The notes below the pieces were generated by a model. The model was not told the origin of the DNA, ran no database searches, and saw only the letters and a list, made by a program, of their open reading frames with translations. From Earliella scabrosa (Eukaryota > Basidiomycota > Agaricomycetes > Polyporales > Polyporaceae), in the NCBI GenBank assembly GCA_022605405.1, contig JABYQQ010000002.1:3224001-3288000 (forward strand): DNA of 64,000 bases. Reading direction: 5' to 3'. Position 1 is the first letter of the stretch; every line of letters starts with the position of its first letter. This document shows positions 45,588-58,700 of this stretch, one piece after another. Position numbers and translations under genes: made by a program.

Positions 45588-48287
45588 ATGACTGACTCCT
45601 CTCCTAATGGCGGCCCCTCAGCTAACCAGCTCAATCTCCCTCTTCAACCTCAAGGTTCACAAACCAGTCCTATTAGACAGAACTCTCTGTTTAACTCTAC
45701 CCAGTTCTCCGCTATCACCCACCTTCTCGCCGAAGACCGACAAGAGGGCCAACGTCTCAGCATGGATGGCAAGATCTCTATCATTGACTACGACGATTGG
45801 CTGCAACGCTATGTTCCTGTTTCGGACGACTATCGCGAGCCAACGGTTAGGAAGCTTGCTTCCAATTTCAAGTCCGAAGGCGTGGTTAGGCCCGAGTCAG
45901 ACTCGTACGGAGACATGGTGAGTAGATCCCGCCTTGCCTACATGGTCATCTCATAAAGATCGCAACTGAAACCCAACCAGGAAAAATCCATCAACAACGC
46001 GTGGTTGACCAAGGGCGGTGTTGTGGACTTCATTGTCGTCACTACTGCTACCAAAATCGACCCTTCCGACGAGACGAAACAAAGGGTGGACATGGCCATG
46101 TATCGCGTCGAGTCTGCACCAACGGAGAAGGAGGAAGCCACCAACTGGGGTGCCGTGGACATGTCCATGGAGTGCAAGCCCGAGGAAGTGGCTGATGACC
46201 CGTTCGACGACGATGCCGAGGACTTTCAGCCTACGTCAATCGAGCGTCGAGCCAACTTGGGTCAGATCGCTTCTTACACCGCCTTGGTCTTTGCGAAGCA
46301 ACAGCGCACTCACCACTTCTCCGTCATCTTTCTCGGACGCATGGCTCGACTCATCCGCTGGGATCGCGCCGGCGCCGTCGCCACGAGAAAGTTCGATTAT
46401 ACAGCCGAACCGGAGAAACTCGGGAGATTCTTCTGGCGCTACATCCGTCTCTCCGATGCTCAGCGCGGCCACGATCCCACTGTCACTCGCATCCTCACGA
46501 CCGACCCTGAGTTCCGACTCATGCAAGAGCGTGCGGAGAAACCGATCCTCGTTGAGGAAGGAGAGAAGAAGTTTGAGATCGGTCAACATGCTCGCCTACT
46601 CTTCCGCAAGTCACTCAAGAGCTCGAAGGACTGGTATAAAGTGAGGGTGGGCGAGGAGAAGCGTCATTTCCTGGTCGGTGCACCTCACTTCATCGCAACC
46701 GCGCTCGCTGGCCGGGGAACACGTGGCTACGTCGCGATTGACTGCGCAGATCCCTATGGTCCGTTCGTATACCTGAAGGACGCGTGGAGGGTCGCCCATG
46801 ATTCCATCGAGCAGGAGGGAACAATCTTGGCCTATCTCAACGACGAGAAGACGGGCAAGGTTGATCGCATTCCGACGCTCGTGTGCCATGGAGACGTGGA
46901 TGATCAGGTCACAGATTCGCAGAATGTCTGGAAAACCCTTAATCCCGACGCGTTGAAGTGTCCACTCAAGACTCATCGCCATTATCGTCTTGTCGTCAAG
47001 GAGGTCGGGCTCTCGATGGATAAGATTGAGAGCGCAGAGGAGCTCGTGTATCTGATCGCCAACTGCATCGGAGGTAAGCCACTCCACGTCTCATGATCGG
47101 GTTATATGTACTGATAGTAACGCTTCAGCTCATGGACAAGCTTACAAGAAGGGCGTCATCCACCGCGACATCAGCGCAGGGAACGTACTCATCCAAATCA
47201 AGGAACGTATCGTCGACGGAAAGTTAGTCCAAGATCGGTACGGCTTGCTCACTGATTGGGAGTTATCGAAACGTGTCACCGATATCGCACTAATCCGACA
47301 ACCCGATCGTACCGTGCGTACTTCTCCTTTCGATCCATGTGCAACCATCTCATATAGATGTAACAAACAATATAGGGAACCTGGCAATTTTTGTCTGCCT
47401 ATACTCTGGACAACCCAACGACGGCGATACGCATCCCCGACGAGATGGAAGCATTCTTCCACGTGCTACTGTTCTACGCGATACGATTCCTCAGACACAA
47501 CTGTCCGGACGTCGGAGAATTCATGCACAAGTACTTTGACGGTTATGCCAAGGCTTATGGCGAATACTACTGCGGATCGGCGAAGTGGGCTGCCATGAGT
47601 CACGGAAAGCTTCATATCCAGGGCGTTGGAGCCCTCACCTTCTACTTCCTGGCGGACGCGTCCCCCGCTATCCCCGCTACCCCCACTGCCTCCACATCTT
47701 CCTTGTCTGAGGTGACCTCTCCTGTCGAACTCGAGCTCCATCCCTTGAACAACCTCATCCGACGCCTCCTTTCCCTTTTCCACGCTCGGTACACTCTGCT
47801 CGAACAGGAGAAGAACGCGAGCACGGCACGGACTGCTAGGAAGCAACGTTCTGCCAGCACTCTCAAGGCGAAGAGCTCCCGCTTCCGGTCCTGGTTCGCA
47901 GAAGATATCAAAGCGAAGCCAAACGCTGAGGATACCGCCGCGGTAGCACTTAGCCCGCAGCAACGTGCTCAATTGGAGAGTCTTGCTGCCATCTTGGAGG
48001 ATCATGATGCTGTTTGCAAGCTGTACGGCTCCTTCGTGATGGACGAAGAGTGGCCAGAGGACGACCTCGTTCCAGACCAGCTGCGCAAGGACTTCCGGCC
48101 GGGAAAGGACACGAAGGCCCAAGACAAGGAGAAGATGCCCGCCCCCTCTGGTACCGGCCGGCCTGTATCTCGCCCTGTGACCGGCTCAAAGCGCAGTTCC
48201 TTGCATGATGGAGACGGAGAGCTTGAACAACGGTCGTTCAAACGCCGCTCCCTGCGTTCCGATGGACCCGTGTTGCCTCCTGCATAG
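45588..48287 (+). CDS. FunK1-family protein kinase 3
   Basis: Exons 45588-45917, 45981-47073, 47129-47313 and 47376-48287; about 839 residues, the longest of the three. A Ser/Gln-rich N-terminal extension of about 50 residues precedes ISIIDYDDWLQRYVP. Landmarks match FunK1-2 closely: QQRTHHFSVIFLG, RKFDYTAEPEKLGRFFWRY, ADPYGPFVYLKDAWR, RLVVKEVGLSMDK, catalytic loop GVIHRDISAGN at about residue 486, TDWELSKR, IPDEMEAFFHVLLFYAIRFL and HPLNNLIRRLL. The C-terminus is basic (KRRSLRSDG). The canonical HRD is kept. Exon 3 is exactly the same length (185 bp) as in copy 2. The close match of copies 2 and 3 points to a more recent duplication than copy 1. Confidence 0.9.
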
Positions 48288-48419
48288 TTTTAGCTTGCTT
48301 ATATACTTGTTCGTTGAATTCACATCTCTGCATCTAATTTCGATAGCAACATCGAAGACTGATTCTCATATGTCCCTGATTACACGTCTAACCTAAAGCG
48401 GAGCTCGCCGGCTGGCGGA

Positions 48420-48850
48420 AGGTCTTGACAGCTGTGATGTGTACCTGCTTTTCCTCTTTTAAGAGCGTGTAGTGAGATTGAAGCAACTGCAGGAACGTTT
48501 TGACAAGGCCGTCTATTGGGTGAACGTGCGACCCGAGCTAGCGCTGGCAGGATCGTCAAGAGCATCAGGGTGAAGGAAGGCCAGCGTTCCACGACCGACG
48601 CGGAGTCTTCCAGATTACATCGCCGCTCTCTGCTTCTCCACAACAGAAGTCCCCGTTCTCCTTCGAGTGGTCGTCGAAATAACTCGCAACGAACTGGCGA
48701 ATGTCCTGACAGTTGCGATGACGGAGAACATGAAGTGGAAGTAGGATTCAACATCGTCGGTCATCTCCACGTCCTCGCGAAGACTATCCGGAATGAGGGT
48801 GTAGAGGAATGGCTACGTGCCCTAACACGCCCAAATTCAGCCGGGACGCG
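48420..48850 (-). pseudogene. FunK1 relic (C-lobe fragment)
   Basis: Reading the minus strand gives DDVESYFHFMFSV, then after a frame change NCQDIRQFVASYFDDHSKEN and GDFCCGEAE, then after stops HPIDGLVKTFLQLLQSHYTL and KEEK. These line up in order with DEMEAFFHVLLFY, NCPDVGEFMHKYFDGYAK, GEYYCGSAK and HPLNNLIRRLLSLFHARYTL of FunK1-3. Frameshifts and stop codons between the blocks, and absence of the catalytic loop, mark it as a decayed copy. It lies tail to tail with FunK1-3. Confidence 0.7.
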
Positions 48851-49367
48851 CACAGCAAAGGAATGTGTGTAGCTCACCACGCGTCGGAGTTGGCTGGATC
48901 CATCGTCGTTAATATGTTGAGATAGTTCCTGATCGGTCGACATGATACCGCCACGCGTGAGAGACCGTGTTCTGGCTTCTCTGTGAGCAACTCTGTGATC
49001 GTAGTACGTTTGATAGTGGTGGTTAGTGGACAACTTGACCCAGCGCCTATCACTGATCCCAAGCAGCAAAAGCGCCGTGCATTACCTAAGCCGTACAAAA
49101 CAAACGACTCGGACCGAGTCGGACAACACAAGTGTAGGGAGTGCATATAGTAGTAGTACAGATATAAGATCATGAGCTTTGACATCGTATAGTATGGGAG
49201 TTCGCATGATCACAGTCTTCTCTTCTAGTGCTACGCAAATATTCTCCGGCATCTTAGCAACATCACCATCGTCCTACACACAACAGACCCGCACCATAAA
49301 TACGATAATCAATAAACCCACCAACCCGCATACCGAGTGTGCGTGAATGCCTGATCACAGACAGCCG
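48851..49367. other. Intergenic, 0.5 kb
   Basis: Between the FunK1 relic and the end of the alpha-arrestin gene. Nothing recognised; it may include more of the decayed kinase. Confidence 0.4.
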
Positions 49368-52174
49368 CTAATGTCCAACAGCCGAAGGCAGCGGCGACGA
49401 CGCAGCAGACTCGACCGCAGCCTCATACGACGGCGGCGCCTCGCCATCCTCCGTCTCCTGCCCGGCAATGAGCCGCTCAAACAGCTCCGGGGTGTTGCGC
49501 TCATGGAACGACGGCCGGCGGGACAGCGGCGGGCTCGCGACCCCGATCGAGCCCGTCGGGCTGACGGGCTGCAGCGAGTCCACGGACTGGTCGGACGTCA
49601 GCGGGTTCGTCAGGTGGCCTGGGGACGGGCGGCGGCCGGAGAGCGAGCTTGTGGTCGACGACGCGTGCGGCGCGAGGCCGTGCACTGAGACGGACCGGCG
49701 CTGGGAGGTGGAGGGCGCGACGGAGGAGGATGTGTCGATTGTTGCCAGTGGCTGGACGAGAGCTTCGCCGTCGGGCCCGGTGAGGACGGTCAGAGTGGTG
49801 TGGGCCGAGGTGGACAGGGATGAGGACGAGAGGTCTGGCAAGCGGGTATAGGGCGGGAGCGATATGTAATCGGGATTGCAGAGGGGCTGTAGTGGCCGAG
49901 TTAGACGGTGAGAAAGAGAGAGCAAAGAAGAATACGTACGGAGAGGATGTGGACAGGTGTCTGCACGACGATATCAAAGAGCTTCCGCTTCCCTGATTGC
50001 GGGTCAACAGCAACGTCGTCCCCTCGCTCGACACGGAAAATGATCTTGAGCATATGCGAGACGGAGAGGTTGCTCCGCCGGTTCTTGTTCGTGATGTGGA
50101 GAACGGTGTCGGACTTCGGTAGCTGGAGGTCCTTGCGGATCGTCCACGGCCCGGGCCCCATAAAGCTCGAGAGCGCTTCGGAAATGTCTTCCTCCGGCCC
50201 GACAACCTCTACAAGCGGAGACTGCTTGAATGCGTCGGGACTGTCGGAGATGAGTGGGAGGAGCGCCGGACCGTCCTTCTTAGGGTACTTGAGCGAGAGT
50301 AAGGAGATTCTGGTGATAGGATCTGTACGTGATATGCGCCTGAACCCAGTCCAGTAATCGACGCGCTCTGGATGGGTGGTCAGAACACACCCCATGCATG
50401 TATCATACTTAACAACACACCTTCGATCAGAACAGATATTCGATGAATCTTCATCTTCGTCCACGGCATGAAGGTGACGCTGATAGGCAAAGTGCTGCCG
50501 ATGGCAAAGCTACGCCCAGATATCACGATGAGATACTGCATTTGCGTATCCCACTGTCGCTCGACGATGATGCTCTCGGAGTCTTCAGTGTCGTCTTCGC
50601 CAGGTGTGGTCACAACGGTGATCTCCTGCGAAGCGGTCAACTTGGTCGTGAACGTACCCGGCCGGTGGACGACCGCATTGAGCTTCCATGTGACCGAACC
50701 ATAGTCGACGTGGAGGGTAGGTGGTGCATTTGCAGGTATGGCGAACGATATTGGATAGGTATATACACCTGGTGGCGACGTATGGACATCACATCATCAC
50801 CTGAGAGCAGCAACGACGTACCCTTGCGAAATTCCTTCCACCCATCATGTTCTCTGCCTTCATCGCCTTCCAGTCCCAATACTTCAGACACGCGAGCGAG
50901 CGTAGAAATCTCCTTGCCTGCAGAATCTCCAGGTGGGAGATAGGTACGATCCCTGGTCCTACCACGAGGGGGAGTGACGTCTCCGGCATGGCGCTCTAAC
51001 AGGGGTGAACGCGAACGGACGCGATCTCGCATTGCTTCCAAGAGCGCGCTTGCGAACGAGAATCGTTTCCCCTTCCTTCCTCGAAGCGTATCGTCGCCGT
51101 CTGGGTCCCTTTGACGGGAAGCGTCTCGCCCCGCGGCGTGAGACGGACCGGCATGCTGTAGATGGGATGTACTGCTTCCAACCTGGAACTCCCGGTCATC
51201 GTCGATGCTAACGCGCCTGGAGTCAGCAGGATCGCGCGGAGACCAGATGTTCGACGACGAGCGACCTGGCCTTGAGGGCGAGCGCGCATAACCTGACGTC
51301 TACATAGTCAGCCGCAAGGCTGGCGAGACAAGCGTGATAAGATACTCACCATTGAAATACTGATCTGCTTCGAGCTCGCGTCGCAGATCCTCCAGGCTGC
51401 GACCAGGGGACTCGTCGTACGTAGCCAGCGGTGAGCGCTGGACGATGCTCGTCGTTGGGCTGAGATGGACGGGGCCGTCGTCGAGGGAGTATGTTGGGGA
51501 GTAGGGAGGCGACGCGACCGCAGGATACGCATTATCGTGATGGGCGACGAAGGATCGCTGGAAGTGGGTCTGGTCGACACTCATGTATCGTCGATGAGCC
51601 CTTGACGGAGCTGCAGCCCGAGGCGGCGGTGACCGTCCGCGGGAATCCTCTCTGCGGTCCTCGTGCTGTGCGTAGCTCGACCGCTCCGAGTGGTCTTCGT
51701 CTTCATGTTCGAGGGCTAGCCCGGGGCCAACGGAGAGATTGCGGCGGTAGCTAGTGCCGGCGGCATGGCCCGCACGGAAGAAAACGTACGATTGGGAGTA
51801 TATGTCATGCTCTTCGGTGATCTCTATGCGTCTGGCACCGACGCCTGAGTGGGGCTCAGAACAGCACAGGGGAGGAGAGATAAGAACACACCTTCCGGCC
51901 ATGCAGTGACGGTTCTCCCCAACAGCTCAACCTCGATGCTCTTTATCCGTGTGGGCTTGGCCAAAGTGAGCACGAGCAGCCCTCGAACCATGCCAGGCGA
52001 GGCGTCGGTCGGAATGGTCCTCTGGCGGCCAGTGGCATCTCCAGCGCGAAGAAAGACGACGGACTCTGCAAGACGTATGTCGAGCGCATTCTTGTGGGGG
52101 TTGATCTTCGCAGGGGTTGGCATGAATGGATGGTCGTGGTCGAGAAGAAAGGGTGGCTTGGACGAGCCATGCAT
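49368..52174 (-). CDS. Alpha-arrestin (ART-type ubiquitin ligase adaptor)
   Basis: Exons (minus) 52174-51892, 51844-51350, 51292-50822, 50768-50421, 50367-49940 and 49886-49368; about 847 residues. The arrestin N-like fold starts near LDIRLAESVVFLRAGDATG and continues IKSIEVELLGRTVTAWPEG and IYSQSYVFFRAG, with a long disordered insert rich in Ser/Arg. The arrestin C-like part contains TYPISFAIPANAPPTLHVDYG, VNAVVHRPG-like strands (KLNAVVHRPGTFTTKL), GSTLPISVTFMPWTKMKIHR and LKIIFRVERGDD. The Ser-rich tail ends APPSYEAAV, a PPxY motif that binds WW domains of Rsp5/NEDD4 ligases. The family links plasma-membrane transporters to ubiquitination and endocytosis. A further SLPPYTRLP lies just after the arrestin fold. 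Cytosolic, peripheral to membranes. Confidence 0.9.
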
Positions 52175-52782
52175 TGACTGCTCAGGTCCTCGAGACCGAT
52201 CGAGACTGGGTCCCTGAATTCATTTTTCGCTTGTGAGTCAGGGCGTAGCGGTCCGTAACCCTATCCCCAGAATAGGGTTAGGGGCATCGGCGTCACTGCT
52301 CGGGCACGTTGGTTAGACTCATAACTTGAAGTAGTGGGCATAGCACCTCCAAACGGAAATCTGGACTTTCTTCTCCTATCTTCTGTCGTGCATCACAACT
52401 ATACCGAGGAATTACAGTGGTACTTGGTCCCTTGGCGACAAGTTGACAAGAGCAAGGCGATTCTTGGGAATTTGACGCAATCGGTTGTAGGCGCCCAATG
52501 TCAGGGAGGAACCGGAGGCTGACGGGAGTCCGACTTTGCGGGGCGCCCGTGGGAGGAGACGCAGGAGAAAACAAGTGGGCGAGTCACTAGTACTGGGAGA
52601 CATGCGTTCAAGGTCATTAGTTATACAGGGGATTGAAACTGAGCCGCGTCGTAGGGGACTCTTGAACGGAACATATCATACTAACAGGTCAAAGGAAGTC
52701 GAAGCTGGAGTTGAAGTGGTACTCAATCATAATTCATTCAATCGTGCTGAGAACATGGATTCTCCCTTCCAATGCTCACTGA
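52175..52782. other. Intergenic, 0.6 kb
   Basis: Promoter of the alpha-arrestin and 3' flank of LRR-2. Contains a perfect 9-bp inverted repeat TAACCCTAT / ATAGGGTTA (52257-52265, 52273-52281) with a 7-bp loop. No coding feature recognised. Confidence 0.5.
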
Positions 52783-55087
52783 TCAGACCTCAGGACCGAA
52801 ACTAGCGAAGCCTAGCACGACGGCTTCTCTCCGTATGTAAAGATCATGGTCATGATTGTACCCAGTCTGGTGCACCTTCGATGAGATGCGAGGCACATCA
52901 CAGTCGTCCATGATGGAACAGATGTGTTGCCCATCAGGCTGGTGCTTCGCATCCAAAACCTCCTCGATGCGCCGAACGAGCTCGGGATTTGGTGGCGGGC
53001 GGCCTTCGTCTGACATGTGCTGTAGGAACCCATGTAGATCATAGACCTTGCCACGCCTGTATAGGACGTCTTCGTTGGACTTGGATGGAGTGTATTCCGG
53101 AGCGTATCGGATGAAGCCCCATTTCCGCCAGTCGTTATCCTGCTCCCAGTGTAGGCAGAACGCCCAATTGCCGCTGGGATCGTCAGATACCACGGCGTGA
53201 GGCTGGAGGGGCACGGAGACGACGGGACGGCTACCCCACAGTGAGTCCGCGCCGTAGCTCCCGCTCGTAAAGACCGCGTAGGCTATCATCAAAGCGGACA
53301 TGTCGAAGTTGCTGCTGAGCGGCCCCACTTTGTACACCCAGTCTTCCAAGTCCCGCTGGTATTGCATGGAGTCCCGCATGTATTGCTCGCTCCAGGCTAG
53401 CGGCAGGATATTGAGCAGCGCCCGCAGGACCATATCGGGCGTGAAAAAGGGCAGAGATGCCCCGCCAAGAGAGGCTTCGTTCGCGTAGATGAATGTGAAG
53501 GCGATAGGGAAGTCGGCAGCCTTCGTGATGGAGAGTAGGGATGGATGCATAAGGCCCTCGATCGTTCGGAAGGAGTAGGGCTGTTGTCGAATCAACTCAA
53601 TCAGCCGCCGCTCTTCCACAGCCTCACAGCCCATAATGATGAGCCTTCGAAGGGTCGGAAGGGCCTTTAATATGTGGGGGATGTCTGCAGCCACGATGCG
53701 AGAGTTGTTGGACAGATCGAGGGCGGAGACGTTGGGAATTGAGGAGACCCTCTCGATGATCTGTTCCGGTGACAGTGCCGAGCCGGCCAGATCGACAAAG
53801 CCATACGGTGGAAGTCCGTAAGAGTCTGATTGGAAATCGACGAGGAATCGCAGTGTACCGTCGGGAAAACTTGAAGGTGACATGGCAGCCATTGCGTTCG
53901 TACTAATCCAACTGGGTTCTTCTTCTTCGAGTGGGTCGTAGTAGTCTGGGTGAACGCTATCACCTGGAGAAGCCCCTGTATCGAGCATCTTCTTCAGCCT
54001 TTCAACTTCTGCCGGCACTGGCACTACATTTGTAGATGCCCCGCGTACCAAGACGAAGTTGAAGATGTACGGATCTCGCAAGAGATCTCGAAGGAGGAGG
54101 TATCGTGACATGAGATTTTCTGGCGATTCACCGGAAGGATTGAACAATCGGTCCAAGAGGTGCATCGTTATTTGACGATCCTCGGACGGATCGAAAGTCT
54201 GGGAGGCTGGCTTTGGGCCCTGATGCTGGAGGGTCTCGTAGCGATACGCGACGTAGTCGAACGTCTCTTGTAACCGTGGCTTGCAGGGCGTGTACAGGGT
54301 GTCCTGATAAGTACTAGCAGGGGTGCAATTGCAATTGCCGTGGTGCGGCCCCATCCATGCTTCGTGCAAAGTGCTAGCTGAAATGATTGGAATACCAGCA
54401 AGGCCTGCGAGGGACATGAATTGTGAACGTAGCTCGGGGCAATGATGGACAACTGAATGTCGTGGTCAGTGGGATGGCTTGATAGTCAAGGATTGTCACC
54501 CACGGAAGATATGACTCGGATTCTTGAGAGGTGGCGCGTCCAACCGGAAATAACAAGAGAGATAGTCATAGGCGGACAGTGGCGCTGCAGCGTTTCTAAC
54601 ACTGAAGCAATACGCGGGCCACTCTACATCCGTCACATCAATCACAGAGATGCCATCGTCATTGTCTAAAGATCCTAGTCAGTCAACTTGGGCACATTAT
54701 CCTCTCGTTCGACAATGAAGACTCACGGCCGTCCCAGCATCCCATGTTGGCGTCTAGAATCGACTGCTTGAAGGTGACACCACTGTAGTAGCGCTCATCC
54801 ATGCAGGTTGTCCATGCCATCCCCAGGAGAGAGAGCGTGAACGGACAAGGTACACTGGGGAGTCTGCCGGGGCGAGCTTCATACTTGCCATCCAGCGCAC
54901 GAAGCTCGCCTCGCACCACGGCGGCGTTCTCGCTTCGTTGGAGGAGACGAATGAAGCGACGCGTTGCGCGCAAAGGAGCTTTGTCCTGGCACCACTGATG
55001 GTGGAAGGCACCGACGCATCGATAGGATGGCGGACCCTGTATCGGTCGCACGCGGGCAATAAGAAATGCTTGATGCCTTTGGCCCAT
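52783..55087 (-). CDS. Orphan LRR-like protein, copy 2 (intact)
   Basis: Exon 1 55087-54727 (MGQRHQAFLIARVRPIQG, SYRCVGAFHHQWC, NAAVVRGEL), intron of 61 bp, exon 2 from 54665 to about 54500 (DDGISVIDVTD), and a large last exon from about 54452 to 52783; about 720 residues. The border between exons 2 and 3 is uncertain: the best GT donor at 54499 does not give the needed phase. The middle holds leucine-rich-repeat-like units (VSALDLSNNSR, LRRLIIMGCE), and the end has WAFCLHWEQDN, WGFIRYAPEYT, VYDLHGFLQHMSDEGRPPPN. No catalytic motif, signal peptide or membrane helix was recognised. The LRR section resembles F-box-type LRR proteins loosely, but no F-box is visible. Function unknown. Confidence 0.72.
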
Positions 55088-55783
55088 GCTGGTGAGCTTC
55101 AACGATCGTAATCACTGAGGGGATGTGGGATGGCCGACGATATCATCAACTCGAATCATGATACCTAGAAGTGTAAGGCGCACACACACCTTGACAGGGA
55201 TACGACAACTCGATGTAACCTAGAATTGAGTACCTGTCCAAGCAATTCTGAGATCAACCAGGCCGGGACGATTCAGCACCCCCGATGAGCAGCGATATGG
55301 TATGAGTATCACGCGAGCAAAGCAACCTCGGGTACCTCACTTCTGTGGGCCTCATGTCAGGAATTGCATCCCGAGAATCCGGCAGGCTGTGTGCAAATCG
55401 GAGTTCATTCGGCGGCATTTGACCAGCCGTTTACACCCTATTCCCACCATCTGGCACGATAGATCTACTCACGATTGAAATCCTGCCGGCTGTTGACGAC
55501 ACTGCCAGTGATGTAAAGATATCTAATGAAATGGGAAGGTGGTAAGTGAGAGTTCAAGACATCGAAGAACGCCGCCCTCTCACCAGATGGGGGAGCACAC
55601 AGAACAAATCGACATGGATTGCGGACGACACTACGACTGGAGGCACAGAGACCAAAGGGTAGACAGTGATACAATAAGAATATATGGAGCGACGAGGATG
55701 GAACAACAATTCGAAGCACTTTCGAGAGTCCATTCGCGGTAATGTAGTAGCCTGGGGGGGAGCCATCGTGAAGTGGCCCCCGT
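55088..55783. other. Intergenic, 0.7 kb
   Basis: Upstream region of LRR-2 and 3' flank of the potassium transporter. No gene or repeat recognised. Confidence 0.5.
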
Positions 55784-58700
55784 CTATGTCATGAGCCCTC
55801 GCTTTCGTAACTGGTCGTCGACAATTTCGTTAGTCTTCTCTTCCATCCTGCGTACCGTCTCCGCGTGCACCACGCTCCTTCTCGGCGTGACGTCCCTGCC
55901 CCGGGAGTGGGACTTCTCCGGGTCTCTTCCCTCGACCGAGGTTTGCGGGGTAGTCTCCCTACTTGTGTCGTCGCCGAGTTCGAGGTCTTCCGTAGAGCTC
56001 CTCTCAGAGCTGGTGGAGCGAGAGGGCGAGTAGTCGTCGTATTCATCGAATCCTGGATGGTGCGCCTCATGGAGTCCCTCTTTGAACTCGTAGGGCAGCA
56101 TGACGGCGCGATCGATCGCAACGGGGAGACCGCGGTGACGACCACGGAGCATGACGGCGCATATGATGAGCTTTGACAGGGGGCGGAGACCGCCGGAGAA
56201 GGAGAAGTTGGCCTAGGGCTCATGTCAGTCGCGGCATCAAAAGATGATAATCTAGAGCAAGGACTCACGTAAGGGACGCCGAGACTTAGCCCGACTGTGC
56301 CGTATGCAGAGACAAGTTCGAAGACTGCGGGATGGTCAGAGTCGGCCCGGAAGCAAGGGCTGGTGGAAGCGTACGGATGGTGAATATGGTGAACCAATTG
56401 TTCGTCGAGGTATCGTCAAGCGGACCCCTCTGCAAACGTTTCCTCCGAATGAGATCATCAAGGTTGAGCAGACTTCAGCACACGGCATACCTCTATGATG
56501 CAAACCAGGAATAGCGCGACGCCGAGCCACCACATATCTGCACCACTTGTTAGTCCAATGTCGTAGTACAGCGCAAGAAGACGTACCGAAGGAAAGTTGC
56601 TTGCGGGCATGCATGGCGAGGTACCTGCCCCATACGGTGGCGCGGTTACCGGTCGGGTTGAAAGCCTCTTCCGACTCGTCGTCATCCATGAACACGCCCA
56701 AAGACTTCTCCTCGTAGACGTTCGTCGAGCGAACGCTAAATCACAGTCAGCATCTGATGGTGCGACTGACATTGTAGGAGCCAACACACCTCATTGCGAT
56801 AGGGTCTAGTATAATGATCAGCACGAAATCGGGCTGAGGATGATGGCATGCTACTTACAGACGCTGACGTACATCATCAAGACGTACAGCACTCTGACGA
56901 GCGGGCGAAGATCAGAGCCAGAAATAGGGCATGGAGCATCACGGAACTCACTTGACTGCAGGAGCTAGCGCGGATATTGCAACCGTGCCGAAACCGGCTG
57001 CGCGGACGGCAGTAGCTTGCAGTAGACCGATGATGGTACGCACGCCGATGGGTACGTCGCTGAGCGCAGGATTACCAATATCTAGTACGATGAAAAAGAA
57101 CCAATCCGTGATGCTGACGACGGAAACATGAGCACCGCACATGATCGTGTCCGACAATGAGGCGGCAACTTACTTGAGAGCGAATAATACAGTGAGTAGG
57201 AACCAGGTCTGATGGGAGGGGAACAGATAGACGAAACAGCGGCGAGGGTGATCGAGCAAGAAGTGGAGGGTTTCGTTGAGGCGAGAGTTCTTCGGGACAA
57301 CCTTGGTGATGATCCAACTGTGACCAAATGTTAGCGGAGAAGAGATCGATACCAGTACACTTACATCATAAATCGTAAGCTGTCAAAAGTGTATCAAGTC
57401 AGCAACGACTCGCACGAAACACGACAAACCCATTGCTCACAATATAGGCTGTGATACGAAGTCAGCGAGCGAACGCATCGGCGATGAGAGAGATACTCAC
57501 AAAACCAGTGTTCCCAGCCAAAATCAAGATTATCATGACAACAATCATAGGGTATGCTCGTTGGAACGGGACCATGGACTGGTCGACAAGAGACATTCCA
57601 GTATTCGTATAGGATGAGACAACTTGGAAGGCGGAGTACCTGATGTACCCTTGTCAGCTCGTGATGATGAAGCATTCCAATACGACATTACCAAGTAGAG
57701 GAGAGGGGTTGGTGAAGCGCTGGCGGAACGAAGTCTGCAGCCCAACGACCGAGGGACATATATGGAGCAATTACGGTGAAGGCGAGCAGTTGCAGACCTA
57801 TATGATACTGCAGAGAGATGAGCGGAAGCTATGGAGAATACCTCAGACACTTACAGCACCAACGATCCAAAGCAGCGCGGTCAGCGCACGATATTCCACG
57901 CCCCCGAGTTCTTCCAACTGCTCGCGGGTGAGTTCCTGGAAGACCGAGTTTCGCCGTACGACTGCCTCAAAGGAAATGTATGGAACCGCTCGTGCCCCGG
58001 GCTGAATAGTGCCGCGCTCCGACGCAATAGTGTGGGTGCGTGGGATGGTGATCGTGCGTGTGAGCTTCCGTTCCAGCTGAGGAAATGCGCGCCCAAAAAG
58101 TCTCGAGAGAAGCTCGTGCGGCATGGGAAAGCCACCGAAGCCTCTATGCATCGTGCGCCGTTGAGGGTTGAATGGCTGAGACGCAGCTGTCGTGATTGTC
58201 CCCGTACGCGGGACGGACGCGCCCCGCGGTCCGTGTTGACCGTTGTGACGAGACACACTGGGTCTCGACATCGTGGGCCGTGACATTGTCGGGCGCGACA
58301 TAGTGCGACGCGATATCGTTGGACGTGACATGGACCCTGGAACATGTGATGCAGTCAGCTCAAACGTTTACGCAATCTGTAGGTAACTTACGACGATGGT
58401 GTGAAGTGCCATATGCAGCCTCGTCTTCGCCAGGAGATTGTGGTATCGGGCTGAACCGCCTCTCAGCGTTGATCGGCTGAGGCGTCGCTGCGAATTCGAC
58501 GGTCTGGGTGCGCGCGAGCTGCGGGCCTCTGCCCTGAGGTCTATTGATAGTCTGCGTCCTCAGAATGGGTGTAGCGCCTGCCGAAAGTAATGAGAGGTCC
58601 ATAAGTGGCTGGACGATCATTAATTAGGATCACCAGGATCACCCACTGATGACGGGCGAGCGTGGAGACGTCTCAGTAGCTTGTGGTTCGCGGCTTCCAA

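Noticed and set aside
52257..52281. TAACCCTA/TAGGGTTA inverted repeat as a telomere relic
   Set aside because: Only one unit of a TTAGGG-like hexamer per arm; far from enough for an interstitial telomere.
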